From NCBI RefSeq assembly GCF_030445035.2, contig NC_080680.1:47071212-47135211 (forward strand): DNA of 64,000 nucleotides. Direction: 5' to 3'. Positions 57,901 to 64,000 of the stretch are shown one piece after another (within the stretch, counting starts at the first letter, position 1; each line of letters starts with the position of its first letter). The notes under the pieces were generated by a model. That model had not been told where the DNA came from. It saw only the letters and a list, made by a program, of their open reading frames with translations, and did no database searches. This DNA comes from Dasypus novemcinctus. Lineage: Eukaryota; Chordata; Mammalia; Cingulata; Dasypodidae. Made by a program: the position numbers and the translations under genes.

Positions 57901-60621
57901 CAAATGCTGTATGAACTCACTGATATGAAATAATTAGAGCATCCTTACTTTTAACCAGAACTTAGGGAGCATTGAGGTCATTCTCATTTTGAAACAGTTT
58001 CTTCTGCTCAGTCAGTTGTTGGGTTTTCATTAGGAAATGTAATGGGACTGAAGTGTAGGAAAGAACTTTAAAAAGACCCCTGTGAGGCTGTCAGAGAGAG
58101 AAGCCATGCCAACAGACCTGGAAATGACTCCTTGGTCATATGTTTTGGTGGTCAAGCACACGGGCTCTGATGTTAGATGGACCTGAATTTCAAATCCTCT
58201 CTCTGCTACCAACTAGCTTTGAGAGCTTGGATATATAACTTAACGACCCTAGGACTCCTTGACTCAGTCCTGGTCTCATTTATGAGAGTCAGTAATGGTA
58301 GCTACCACATCAGGCTATGGTGATGATTGAATGTGATATGCTTGTAAAGTGCTTAGCACTCAGAAAGGATGGAAACAGGAAAAAGTATGGCACCTCCAGA
58401 AAGATGCAGGACTTCCTTGCACATGCATGGGACTGTGAACAAGGATGAGGCATATTGGACAAATACTTTTCACATTGTATCCTTGTTAATTTATAATTTT
58501 TATAAAATGATTTCAAAGAACATGTATTAGCTTCTATAACAAAAGAGTCCAAAAAATATAGAGACAGAAGTCTATTTCTCTGTCATGTATTATCCAGAGA
58601 TAGAACATGGTTCAGAGCAGTTAAGTGTATCACATAATGTCATTCAGTGATCCAGGTTCCTTCTATCTTATTGTTCTGCCATTCTCCACAATGTTGTCCT
58701 TGTAGAATTGTCAAAGCTGAGTCACTACCATCCATATTTCAGCCCTCAGGAAGGAAAAAAAGAGAGTATGGTGGAAGAGACACCCAACATTTTAAGGCTG
58801 AGACCAAAAAGGCCCATCCTATTGGTCTGAACTTAGTTTACATGGTTAACCAAACTTAGCTGCAAGGGAGGCTTGGAAATGTAGTCTTTGAGAGGCAGTA
58901 TGCCCAACAAATACCCAGTACTAGGAAAGAAACAGAGATTAGAGGTGAGGGACAACCAGCAGTCTGCCACAAGGTAAATGATAATAGGGGAGGTTAGGCT
59001 AATAGACTAGAAAAGCAGTTAATTCAGCCCAATAAACCTTTACTGACACTTTTCCTTCAGATTGGCTCTGTAGGGGATTCAAATGTGACTTAACTAAAGC
59101 TTTTGCCTCCTAAATACTTAGTCTGAGCAGACCAGAGTCCTGTAGGAAGTGCAATTTTAGCAAGTCTTGAGGATGAGTAGAGCTTCTGTGTGTGAATCTG
59201 AACATGGGGAATCTGCACAGGACAATGGTTTGCATAAAGGTCTCCCCTCTTGTGGGACAGTGAGACAGCCAAGACTCCTTGACTCATAACGCTACATACA
59301 GCAACTGCTTAATAAGTTGCTCAGTGAACTCTAGAAGTAAAAGAGTAGATTGTAATAAACGTCCGTTTATTTAGACAAGGGTTCTCCAATGTGTGGATGG
59401 GCCAGGCTCCCTAATCCTTTTTTCCCTTAATGTTTGCCATACCCTTGGCAATCCTGGCTCTGCCAACTAACTTAGTGAGGTGATGACCTCAGATGGATTA
59501 TTTAGTATCTCTGAGGGGCACAGGCCCCTCTCGGCTTAGACAATCATGGTTCTCAGATGACACTGTGAAGGAGTGGGGAAAGGAATATTGTCAGGACTGA
59601 GCCCTTTTTCCTGAGAAATTTTACCAGATTTTTCTGGGACTAGGCTGTTATGTTCACTGTGTATGATTTACTCCACAAGGCAAAATCCAGGCTTCTGAAA
59701 AAGGTACAGCTTACCTCGGGTACCCTCCCATCTCCCTGTGGTGAACTGCTCCTCCCCTCTTCCCTTTGTTGTCTGGTTTCTTAATTCTAACCAGTGGATA
59801 CCCAGAGCTCTCCTTCCCCAGGCTTTTCACAGGCTCCAAAATTACTCTTCTCATCCACCTCAATGCTAGGACTTTGATTAACTGAGACAAGGAAAAAGGC
59901 TAGTTATAGCAATTCTCACCAAAGCATTAGAATATTAACACTATCTGGAATATTCTCATTTTTTTTTCCTAAAAGATCCCATTAATTCTTAAATTGAATA
60001 ACTAATACTATAGATTCCAAACTCTGAGTGCTTGTTGGGAGGATGGGGGAGGGGAGCCATTTTCCAGATGGGAGACTTTCCCATTGGAGAGAGAAGAGAT
60101 GATGATGATGAAGATAGATAACAGATATAGATAATATAACATTAAGTTATTATATATCTTAGTAGTGAGAAGTATGGAATCAGGAACCAGACAGTATGTA
60201 TCATTTCTCAGCTCTGTCACTTACTGTGTAACTTTGGGAAAGTTTCCTAGCCTCTCTGTTCCATATTTTCTTCACTTCTGTCAATGGAGATCATATAGAG
60301 CCTGTTCATAGGGTTATGAGGAATAAATGAGGTGATCAGTGCAGAGCACTTAGAACAGTACATGACCTGGAGAAAATGCTCGATACAAGTTTTCCATGTT
60401 GGTTATAACCTACTCCTATGGCCAAACCTTTTGGTTCACCTCTGTGTCACCTTGTCATGGGATTCTGGTGCTTTTCCTTCACCTAGGTCAGATGGAACCC
60501 AAGGTCCCAATGAAGTCGCTCTTTCACATTCTCATCCCCACCTGCATCATTGCCTTGATGTTCATGGCCACAATGATAGTCCTAAGAAAAAGGCTCTGTC
60601 CAAAGCTATCTTCTAAAAAAG
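39871..60621 (+). CDS. PDCD1LG2: PDCD1LG2 (PD-L2/CD273) coding region, exons 2-5, 3' end outside window
   Basis: Programmed cell death 1 ligand 2 is a B7-family type I membrane protein of dendritic cells, macrophages and other cells. It binds PD-1 on T cells and restrains their activation. The coding sequence is split as 39871-39925, 46667-46972, 54562-54831 and 60487-60621, all phase 1 with GT..AG sites. The product is a signal peptide (about residues 1-18), IgV (19-120), IgC (121-210), then stalk, transmembrane helix and start of the tail (211-255). It matches human PD-L2 without indels over all 255 codons, as far as I recall that sequence. The two Ig cysteine pairs, the AWDYKY strand used in PD-1 contact and five N-glycosylation sequons are retained. 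The last 18 or so residues are not seen. It appears functional. Confidence 0.95.
39926..42737. other. Intron 2, first part
   Basis: Contains a poly-T run (40020-40038), a poly-G run (about 41236-41246) and a diverged L1 3'-like stretch at about 41370-41780 (TATTATGCAGCATGCAGATA, then CATCTCTGGTGAGAGG-type segments). An antisense old L1 end follows at about 41790-41880 (TACAACACAAAATTTCTCAT). No exon was recognised. Confidence 0.5.
42738..42950 (+). repeat. MIR SINE
   Basis: A nearly full core: TCTGAATTCCAACTCCATGA, then TGGACAAGTCATGTCACTTC, then CCTCAGTTTCCTCATCTGGA, then GTAGGTGCTTACTAAATGTT. Sense orientation, ancient. Confidence 0.8.
43010..43350 (-). repeat. MER5-type DNA transposon remnants (two)
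   Basis: Two adjacent fragments are seen. About 43010-43135 contains CTGATTCCGATTCACTAGGT and AGGTGAAGCTGAGGA. About 43180-43350 begins AATGGTTCTCAAGTATTAGA and ends GCAGCCAGGCTTGAGAAC. Both fit the short non-autonomous hAT family MER5. The orientation of the first is opposite or uncertain. Confidence 0.6.
43351..44960. other. Intron 2, middle part
   Basis: Mostly unique sequence. A likely L2-type remnant lies at about 44650-44770 (CTTACTATGTGTTAGATATT, then CACTGTCTTCAAGGACTTG). No exon was seen. Confidence 0.4.
44965..45215 (+). repeat. MIR SINE
   Basis: CTTGCTGAGTACCTATTATC, then CTTGTAGAGGTTAAATGACC, then GGATTTGAACCCATGTCCAT, then ATGCTCTTTCAACACCAC follow the MIR order. Sense orientation, ancient. 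Confidence 0.75.
45216..45934. other. Intron 2, no feature recognised
   Basis: AT-rich sequence with no exon or assignable repeat. Confidence 0.4.
45935..46275 (+). repeat. Two MIR fragments
   Basis: The first (about 45950-46090) has GTGACCTCTTTAAGCCAGTT and GGGATTAAATAATATAGTTC. The second (about 46160-46275) has GGGTCTGATCCTGGTTATGT and CTTTCTGTGCCTCAGTCTCA. Both are diverged, in sense orientation. Confidence 0.6.
46667..46972 (+). CDS. PDCD1LG2: PDCD1LG2 exon 3: IgV domain
   Basis: 306 bases, phase 1 at both ends. Acceptor TTTTCTTTTCAG, donor GTGAGT. It encodes residues 19-120, the membrane-distal IgV domain that binds PD-1. Visible features are VTVPKELY at the A strand, the cysteine pair in VTLECDF and KYRCLII, the sequons NVT and NET, the [15 protein letters not shown] block and the G-strand [12 protein letters not shown]. 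That G strand contains the tryptophan known to contact PD-1 in human and mouse PD-L2. Compared with human, the length is unchanged and substitutions are conservative, e.g. IIHEVAW for human IIYGVAW. Confidence 0.97.
46973..47384. other. Intron 3, first part
   Basis: No repeat was recognised. Read-through of the exon 3 donor would add about 25 codons before a stop near 47043, with no clear poly-A signal beside it. Confidence 0.45.
47385..47822 (-). mobile_element. DAS-type SINE (antisense), older
   Basis: The left end has an A/T tail complement (TTATTTATTTATTTAT). The body has CCTCTGTGTCTC and CTGTGCCAGCTCTCCGCGTG. A tRNA head lies at the right (complement of CCTGGACCTCCTATATGG and CATATCCGCTTCCC). 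An extra tRNA-like part near 47500 (GAACCAATCCTGGGACCTTC) suggests a composite of two units. Confidence 0.85.
47823..48454. other. Intron 3 with a (TG)n repeat
   Basis: A (GT)n run of about 20 bases lies at 48019-48040. No exon was recognised. Confidence 0.5.
48455..48670 (+). repeat. MIR SINE
   Basis: TGACCTTTGGTCGGTTATTT, then AACCTCAAGTTTTCCTTATT, then TGCAAAATGAAGACAATAGT, then TGAGCCTGGTGTTCAGCACA follow the MIR order. Sense orientation. Confidence 0.7.
48671..50224. other. Intron 3, mostly unique sequence
   Basis: No exon or clear repeat was seen. Two opposite-strand frames of about 100 codons (near 48880-49250 and 49480-49790) have no family resemblance or splice context. Confidence 0.4.
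50225..50760 (-). repeat. Unnamed old interspersed repeat, copy 1
   Basis: It begins GATCAGTCAGGGTCCAACTA and shares segment order with 54925-55340: an opening 'agggt..agaaaacagaagc', then a GCTGGAACC block and a CCACTGCCAGCTG block. It looks like an old dispersed element that I cannot name. Strand is uncertain. Confidence 0.4.
50761..51254. other. Intron 3, no feature recognised
   Basis: AT-rich intronic sequence with no assignable feature. Confidence 0.35.
51255..51470 (+). repeat. MIR SINE
   Basis: ACTGTGTTCTAGGTACCTAA, then CATCCTAAAACCCCTATGAA, then GACTGTAATTTTATAAATGA, then CCATGTTCTTAACCACTAAA follow the MIR order. Sense orientation. Confidence 0.72.
51595..51960 (+). mobile_element. 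Old L1 ORF2 fragment
   Basis: A short open stretch (51653-51835) reads [20 protein letters not shown] and then [18 protein letters not shown], matching the L1 endonuclease region where 'NVYAPN' and 'GDFN' motifs occur. It is diverged and truncated at both ends. Confidence 0.7.
51961..54561. other. Intron 3, last part
   Basis: Contains a MIR-like piece at about 52760-52840 and a (GT)n run at 54019-54042. The pyrimidine tract before exon 4 is TTCTTTTTTTTCTTCTACTG. No other exon was recognised. Confidence 0.45.
54562..54831 (+). CDS. PDCD1LG2: PDCD1LG2 exon 4: IgC domain
   Basis: 270 bases, phase 1 at both ends. Acceptor TACTGTCCAG, donor GTAACA (a weaker +3 to +6 than the other donors). It encodes residues 121-210, the membrane-proximal IgC-type domain. 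The cysteine pair is in [11 protein letters not shown] and RNFSCVFW. Sequons are NVS, NTS and NFS. The [14 protein letters not shown] and [11 protein letters not shown] blocks are typical of PD-L2. Length equals the human exon. Read-through of the donor stays open for 19 codons and ends at TAA 54888-54890. Confidence 0.97.
54914..54919 (+). terminator. PDCD1LG2: Candidate intronic poly-A signal in intron 4
   Basis: A canonical AATAAA lies 23 bases after the stop codon that ends exon 4 read-through, followed at about 54930-54945 by GTGTGG/GGGTTT, a plausible downstream element. Use would give a secreted form. Actual use is not shown by sequence alone. Confidence 0.4.
54925..55340 (-). repeat. 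Unnamed old interspersed repeat, copy 2
   Basis: It shares block order with 50225-50760 (GGCCAGGGTTTAGAGAAACC, GGTGCTAGAACCTGGAGAG). The stretch from TGCTAGTGCCCCCCCATTGG to AGCAAAGGAATCCATTGATG is typical of an old dispersed mammalian repeat I cannot name. Strand is uncertain. Confidence 0.45.
55655..56110 (-). mobile_element. MaLR-type LTR (antisense), old
   Basis: The order GATGCTGTGACAAATTATCC, then AGCTTGAAACAACACAAATT, then TTACAGTACTGGAGGTGAGA, then AGCAAGGTGTCAGCAGGATT matches the reverse complement of MLT1/MST-like LTRs as I know them. AATTCATTATC sits where the complementary poly-A signal lies. It is diverged, with no intact ends. Confidence 0.75.
56111..57000. other. Intron 4, no clear feature
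   Basis: No exon was recognised. A possible old repeat starts at about 56212 (CTTAGCTTGGGTTCCCTCAA). Confidence 0.4.
57001..57940 (-). mobile_element. L1 3' region (antisense), split by a SINE
   Basis: TTTATTAGAGACATTGTAGG, then GTTTACAGAAAAATCATGCA, then AACCTAAAATTTCCCCTTTT and ATATATAATTCAGTATTGTT lead into the SINE at 57369. The element resumes at 57735 with CACCACCATCTTTTACC through GACACAAAAAGACAAATGCT. This is the complement of a xenarthran L1 3' end. Open frames across it are not genes. Confidence 0.75.
57369..57721 (+). mobile_element. DAS-type SINE (sense), young
   Basis: A perfect 13-bp target duplication ATATTATTCTACC (57356-57368 and 57722-57734) brackets a full-length, CpG-rich copy: GGGAAACGGACTTTGGCCCA head, GGTTCAAGCCCCGGG box B, CGCGCAAGGAGTGC repeats, A/T tail. 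It is nearly the same sequence as the antisense copy at 30162-30537. Confidence 0.96.
58150..58375 (+). repeat. MIR SINE
   Basis: TGGACCTGAATTTCAAATCC, then TCTGCTACCAACTAGCTTTG, then GATTGAATGTGATATGCTTG, then AAAGTGCTTAGCACTCAGAA follow the MIR order in sense orientation. Confidence 0.8.
58500..58975 (-). repeat. Old LTR-like or DNA-like repeat, unnamed
   Basis: AGCTTCTATAACAAAAGAGT, then TCATTCAGTGATCCAGGTTC, then TTGTTCTGCCATTCTCCACA, and AACTTAGCTGCAAGGGAGGC follow an old dispersed mammalian repeat whose name I cannot give with certainty. A complementary poly-A-like TCTATTTCTCTGTC region suggests reverse orientation. Confidence 0.5.
58976..60174. other. Intron 4, no feature recognised
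   Basis: Mostly unique sequence; no exon was recognised. Confidence 0.4.
60175..60400 (+). repeat. MIR SINE
   Basis: AGCTCTGTCACTTACTGTGT, then AACTTTGGGAAAGTTTCCTA, then CTGTTCATAGGGTTATGAGG, then GCAGAGCACTTAGAACAGTA follow the MIR order. It sits only about 90 bp upstream of exon 5. Confidence 0.75.
60487..60621 (+). CDS. PDCD1LG2: PDCD1LG2 exon 5: stalk and transmembrane helix
   Basis: 135 bases, phase 1 at both ends. Acceptor TTTTCCTTCACCTAG, donor GTAAGT. It encodes residues 211-255: a short stalk ([10 protein letters not shown]), a hydrophobic helix of about 21 residues ([21 protein letters not shown]) given here in two parts, [10 protein letters not shown] and [11 protein letters not shown], and a basic stop-transfer/tail start ([13 protein letters not shown]). 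Read-through of the donor gives Gly-Lys then TGA (60627-60629). Such a tail would be nearly as short as the mouse PD-L2 tail. Confidence 0.96.
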
Positions 60622-62071
60622 GTAAGTGAATTTTATTTACAGTAACCCAACTGACTTGGCACAGCAGGCCCGCAGCCTCCCAATTTCACACTAAATCCAC
60701 TTAGAAACCACTTTGGACCGGTCCTGTTGATTTTTCCCCAGAAGAAAATGGCTCTAGTCTTCAGTCAGCTAGACTCCTTATGCTGAAATTTTAAAAGGAA
60801 TGTTTTGTTCTTGTGGCTGCAATAGTTTGCCTTGTTCTTTAAGTTGAGATGTTTCATCAGCCTTATGAGATTTTGGCAGTGCAGACAGCTGTGTGCTCAG
60901 CATTGCTCAGAGTTTAGCTGGTGGGAGGAATGCCTGGCTCCAGTTAGGTGATTCTTTGCGTTCTCATCCCTCCTTTGTCTGTTCTCTGTATGAGCTGGAT
61001 TAAGCCCTTCCCTCTGCCCCAGGAATCCACATCACTAGTTTGGGTGAGGAAAGCAGACAGGCTTCTGAGGCCAGTTGGGGACAGCGGAAGCACCTGGTTG
61101 GGGATGCCCTAAAGTCCTTCATCAACTTTCTCAGGAGTTCCTCCTTAGCCTATTGCATTCTCACCAACCTGCTCCTATTCTGCCATGCCTATTGGGACAG
61201 AGCACACCTGCAGTGTCTGAGCCCTGGCAAGAGGATTTGGTTGTTTGTGTGTCTGCCTTGGTCTCCTGGGAGGAGTCTGCCCACAAAACCACCAGATATT
61301 CTGCAGGCCTATTTGGGGCTTTCCTAAACTGTCCCTTTGTCACCACCCAACAAGCTCCTCCCAAGATCTTCACACGGCCTTGCCTATAGAAAAACAAATG
61401 ACATCTGGGAATAATTCAGTAGGAATCTGAACCAGTCGCCATTTGAGGATTGGAGGCTTTTAGGTGGTTGTTATTCTACATCCACAGATGCACATCTGCC
61501 ATGAAATATTGTTAAGCTCTATTTGTCCAAGGCTTTGTGTGTGCATTTGCCTTGGATGCTGACCACAAAACCCCTCTAAGTGTAGGAAGGAAGGAAGGGA
61601 GAAAGGAAAGAGGAAAGGAAGGGAAGGAAGGAGGGAGGGAGAAGAAGAGAGAAAAAAATTAACATTTATCTGTGAGATTTGAGGAATGCTCAAAGACTTG
61701 CTATTTAGTCTTATCTTATAGCCAGGCCACGTAGTTTTAATATTAGAGGGTTACATTTTTAATTTGCAGAGTATCACAACCGTTTTAAACTAGAAATAGA
61801 AACATCTCATATGCTCTTTTAGTGGTATCTGAAATTCAAAATAAAATTAACTGTCTTGATCAAAAGTCAAATTAAAGAAATAGTACTAAATCTCTTTTGT
61901 TGCCAGTTATATATAGTCACCCTTTCTAGCTTCAAATCTCCTAAGGTTGAAGGGGCATGGGAGTGGAGTGGATAATGTTCCTTCTCTCTCCCCTTCACTC
62001 CGTCTATCACACATACCTGGAGAATATATGCTGTGATGTAAAGAGGTCAGTACTATTTAGATATATACCAT
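60622..62071. other. Intron 5, first part; last coding exon not identified
   Basis: After the exon 5 donor no sequence like the human tail exon (DTTKRP...) was found. An acceptor-like CCCTTCCCTCTGCCCCAG (to 61022) precedes a frame compatible with exon 5 and open for about 100 codons to 61327, but it resembles nothing in PD-L2. A GGAA/GGGA-rich simple repeat lies at about 61583-61655. Confidence 0.45.
61583..61655. repeat. (GGAA)n-type purine simple repeat
   Basis: A run of GGAAGGAAGG/GGGAGAAAGG type units, about 70 bases of pure purine on the + strand. Confidence 0.9.
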
Positions 62072-62086
62072 AGAAAACTCTGACAT

Positions 62087-62509
62087 GGGTGGCGGACTTG
62101 GCCCAGTGGTTAGGGCATCCATCTACCACATGGGAGGTCCGCGGTTCAAACCCTGGGCCTCCTTGACCCGTGTGGAGCTGGCCCATGCGCAGTGCTGATG
62201 TGCGCAAGGAGTACCATGCCACGCAGGGGTGTCCCCTGCACAGGGGAGCTCCACGTGCAAGGAGTGCTCCCCGTAAGGAGAGCCACCCAGCACAAAAGAA
62301 AGTGCAGCCTGCCCAGGCATGGCGCTGCACACATGGAGAGCTGACACAGCAAGATGACACAACAAAAAGAAACATAGATTCCTGTGCCGCTGACAATAAC
62401 AGAAGCGGACAAGGAAGAAGACACAGCAAAATGGACACAGAGAACAGACAATGGCGGAGGGGGGAGGGGGACGGGGGGGATAAATAAATAAATAAATCTT
62501 TAAAAAAAA
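62087..62509 (+). mobile_element. DAS-type SINE (sense)
   Basis: A 15-bp target duplication AGAAAACTCTGACAT (62072-62086 and 62510-62524) flanks a copy with head GGGTGGCGGACTTGGCCCAG, box B GGTTCAAACCC and a (TAAA)n tail. It is slightly more diverged than the 57369 copy, with many CpG to TpG or CpA changes. Confidence 0.95.
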
Positions 62510-62524
62510 AGAAAACTCTGACAT

Positions 62525-62768
62525 AAATATACCAAATACCATTGATTGTGATTTATAAAAGAAAAAAAGAAGAAGAAAACTCTCACACATGTACCCCATA
62601 GGAATGTTCCTGGCATCCATTGCTTATAATAACAATGAAATCAAATATGCATTGGTAGAAGAATAGATGAATAGGAATATGACACAGAAATTAAAATGAA
62701 AGGGTCAAAACTAGATATATATGTGAGATGGATAAATCTGAAAAATATAATTTTAAGAGGAAATGACA
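62525..62768 (+). mobile_element. Old L1 3' fragment
   Basis: ACATGTACCCCATAGGAATG, then TTGCTTATAATAACAATGAA, then GGTAGAAGAATAGATGAATA, then AGATGGATAAATCTGAAAAA follow an ancient L1 3' end. It is interrupted by the SINEs at 62087 and 62769. Confidence 0.55.
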
Positions 62769-62880
62769 GGGGGCAGATATAGCTTAAACTTAAGTGGTTG
62801 AGCTCCCATATGCTTCTCATATTCAAGGCCCTGGGCTCGATCCCTGGTAACTCCTAAAAACAAACGAACAAACAAATGAA
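62769..62880 (+). mobile_element. Short DAS-type SINE
   Basis: The tRNA-like head GGGGGCAGATATAGCTTAAA, box B-like GGGCTCGATCCCTGG, and an A-rich AACAAACAAA tail. This is the short form of about 110 bp, lacking the long CGCAAGGAGTGC body. Confidence 0.85.
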
Positions 62881-62894
62881 AAAACTAACTTTTA

Positions 62895-62990
62895 TTGGGG
62901 AACAGATGTAGCTCAGTAGTTGAGCACCTGCTTTCCATGTATGAGGAGGTGCTGGGTTCAATCTCTGGTAACTCCTTAAAAAAAAAATGG
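62895..62990 (+). mobile_element. Short DAS-type SINE
   Basis: The head GGGGAACAGATGTAGCTCAG (box A TAGCTCAGTAGTTGAGC), box B-like GGTGCTGGGTTCAATCTCTGG, and a poly-A tail. The tRNA origin is especially clear here. Confidence 0.88.
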
Positions 62991-64000
62991 AAAGGACAGA
63001 TTACAGAAAAATATAATACAAATTATAGAAAACCACCCCTTAGTTTATGGAAACACATGAAGTAAAAGTATAAAAACAGTATGGACATGACAAACACTAA
63101 ATTCAACCTCTGAAACTGGGTGGTGGCATACAGGTGCTCATGCCATTGTTCTTTATCCTTTGTTTTTATGCCCAAAATATTTATTTTTTATTCTTAAAAA
63201 AGAGGTCAAGACTAGAATTCAGGAGATTTAGATTCTAACTCTGTGAACTAGCTACATAATCTTACCTATCACCCACCTCCTCTCTAGGCTTCAGTTTTAT
63301 CACGTGTAGATTGAAAAGTTTGGGCCAAATCCAAGATGGCAAACCAGCGTCGTTTTAGGATCAGGGGATACCTAGAGTGAGATGAGGAAGGCTTGGAGGA
63401 GCATTTCCAGGCAGGGAGTGCTGTGACTGATGAATGTGTATGCCTTGGGTATGGCCTGAGGGGAAGTCAAGGACCCTGCATAAATTGGACAAATGTGGAG
63501 TAGGTGCTTTAAAAAACAACAACAAATTATGTGTTTATTTATCAACATTTCCATTCATCCTTGTCATGTAGATACATATATTTTCACACTTCTATAATAG
63601 TTAAGACATTATTTTGTGTTCTACATGTTTCAGTTGCATTCAAAATTTTCTGATTGATCAAACCTGTATAATTATGTTTAGAGCTATATAAAACATAGAA
63701 ATTGACTGAATGATCAACAGTGATGGCATATTAAAGGAGAAAATGGTGTATTTGTGTTCAATAGAAGGTTTTGTCAAAACAAATACCAACATACTAGATT
63801 TTACTAGACACTCTTTAAGTTCCTCCCTTTAGTTCCTTACCAGTTATTAACACTTTAGCAAAAACTAATTTGAAATTTTGGTTCATATTCCCTAGGAAGA
63901 AGAAAAAAGAGGGATATATGAATATAGATTTGGGGAATGGGAATAGGTCTGAGTCCAGGAAAACTTGGTGCCTGGTGGTGGTGGTGAGGGGCACCAAGAG
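62991..64000. other. Intron 5, right end of window
   Basis: An old L1-like patch at about 63000-63190 (GTAAAAGTATAAAAACAGTA, then GGTGGTGGCATACAGGTGCT). The rest shows no exon. The PDCD1LG2 tail exon is not seen before the edge. Confidence 0.45.

Noticed and set aside
62341-62375. GACACAACAAAAAGAAACAT, which looks like the start of the human PD-L2 tail exon (GACACAACAAAAAGACC)
   Set aside because: It lies inside the DAS-SINE body and recurs in the SINE at 23359 (near 23620). There is no acceptor and no matching continuation, so the similarity is accidental.
1-64000. CRISPR arrays, bacterial operons, or phage-like modules
   Set aside because: No regularly spaced palindromic repeats, no ribosome-binding sites and no dense coding. 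The composition and gene structure are mammalian.

Overview
This is vertebrate, specifically mammalian, genomic DNA. It has a split gene with long introns and GT..AG junctions, a high density of retroelements, and old pan-mammalian MIR, L2 and MER5 repeats. Several tRNA-derived SINEs match the armadillo DAS-SINE family as I know it, and the L1 3' UTRs are of the xenarthran type. The source is therefore most likely an armadillo (Dasypus or a close relative).

The only protein-coding gene I can support is PDCD1LG2 (PD-L2, CD273), on the + strand. A non-coding first exon ends at 9684. Signal peptide (39857-39925), IgV (46667-46972), IgC (54562-54831) and transmembrane (60487-60621) exons follow. 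All coding exons are open, joined in phase 1, with canonical splice sites. They add up to 255 codons, exactly the 273 residues of human PD-L2 minus its 18-residue last coding segment. The final tail exon and 3' UTR are not recognisable here and probably lie past the right edge. Bases 1 to about 9430 are upstream flank (in mammals, the CD274-PDCD1LG2 interval), ending in a GC-rich promoter-like region at about 8420-9340.

Intron 1 (9685-39856) is mostly a retroelement graveyard. It holds an antisense LTR, an RPL19 processed pseudogene, and an old 13-kb L1 locus (14466-27290). That L1 is itself interrupted by an L1 3' fragment, a 4.3-kb second L1 with a perfect 14-bp target duplication, SINEs and an ERVL-type solo LTR. 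An env-less gamma-type provirus (31071-36202), antisense to the gene, has 4-bp target duplications and a tRNA-Glu-like primer site. Introns 2 to 5 carry smaller, older repeats.

The observation most worth testing is in intron 4. Read-through of exon 4 adds 19 codons and a stop, followed within 25 bases by a canonical AATAAA and a GT-rich stretch. This would encode a secreted PD-L2 lacking the membrane anchor. Two L1 architectures also stand out: about 395-bp tandem monomers in a 5' region, and 200-220-bp tandem units in the 3' region. I found no sign of a wholly unknown biological system.
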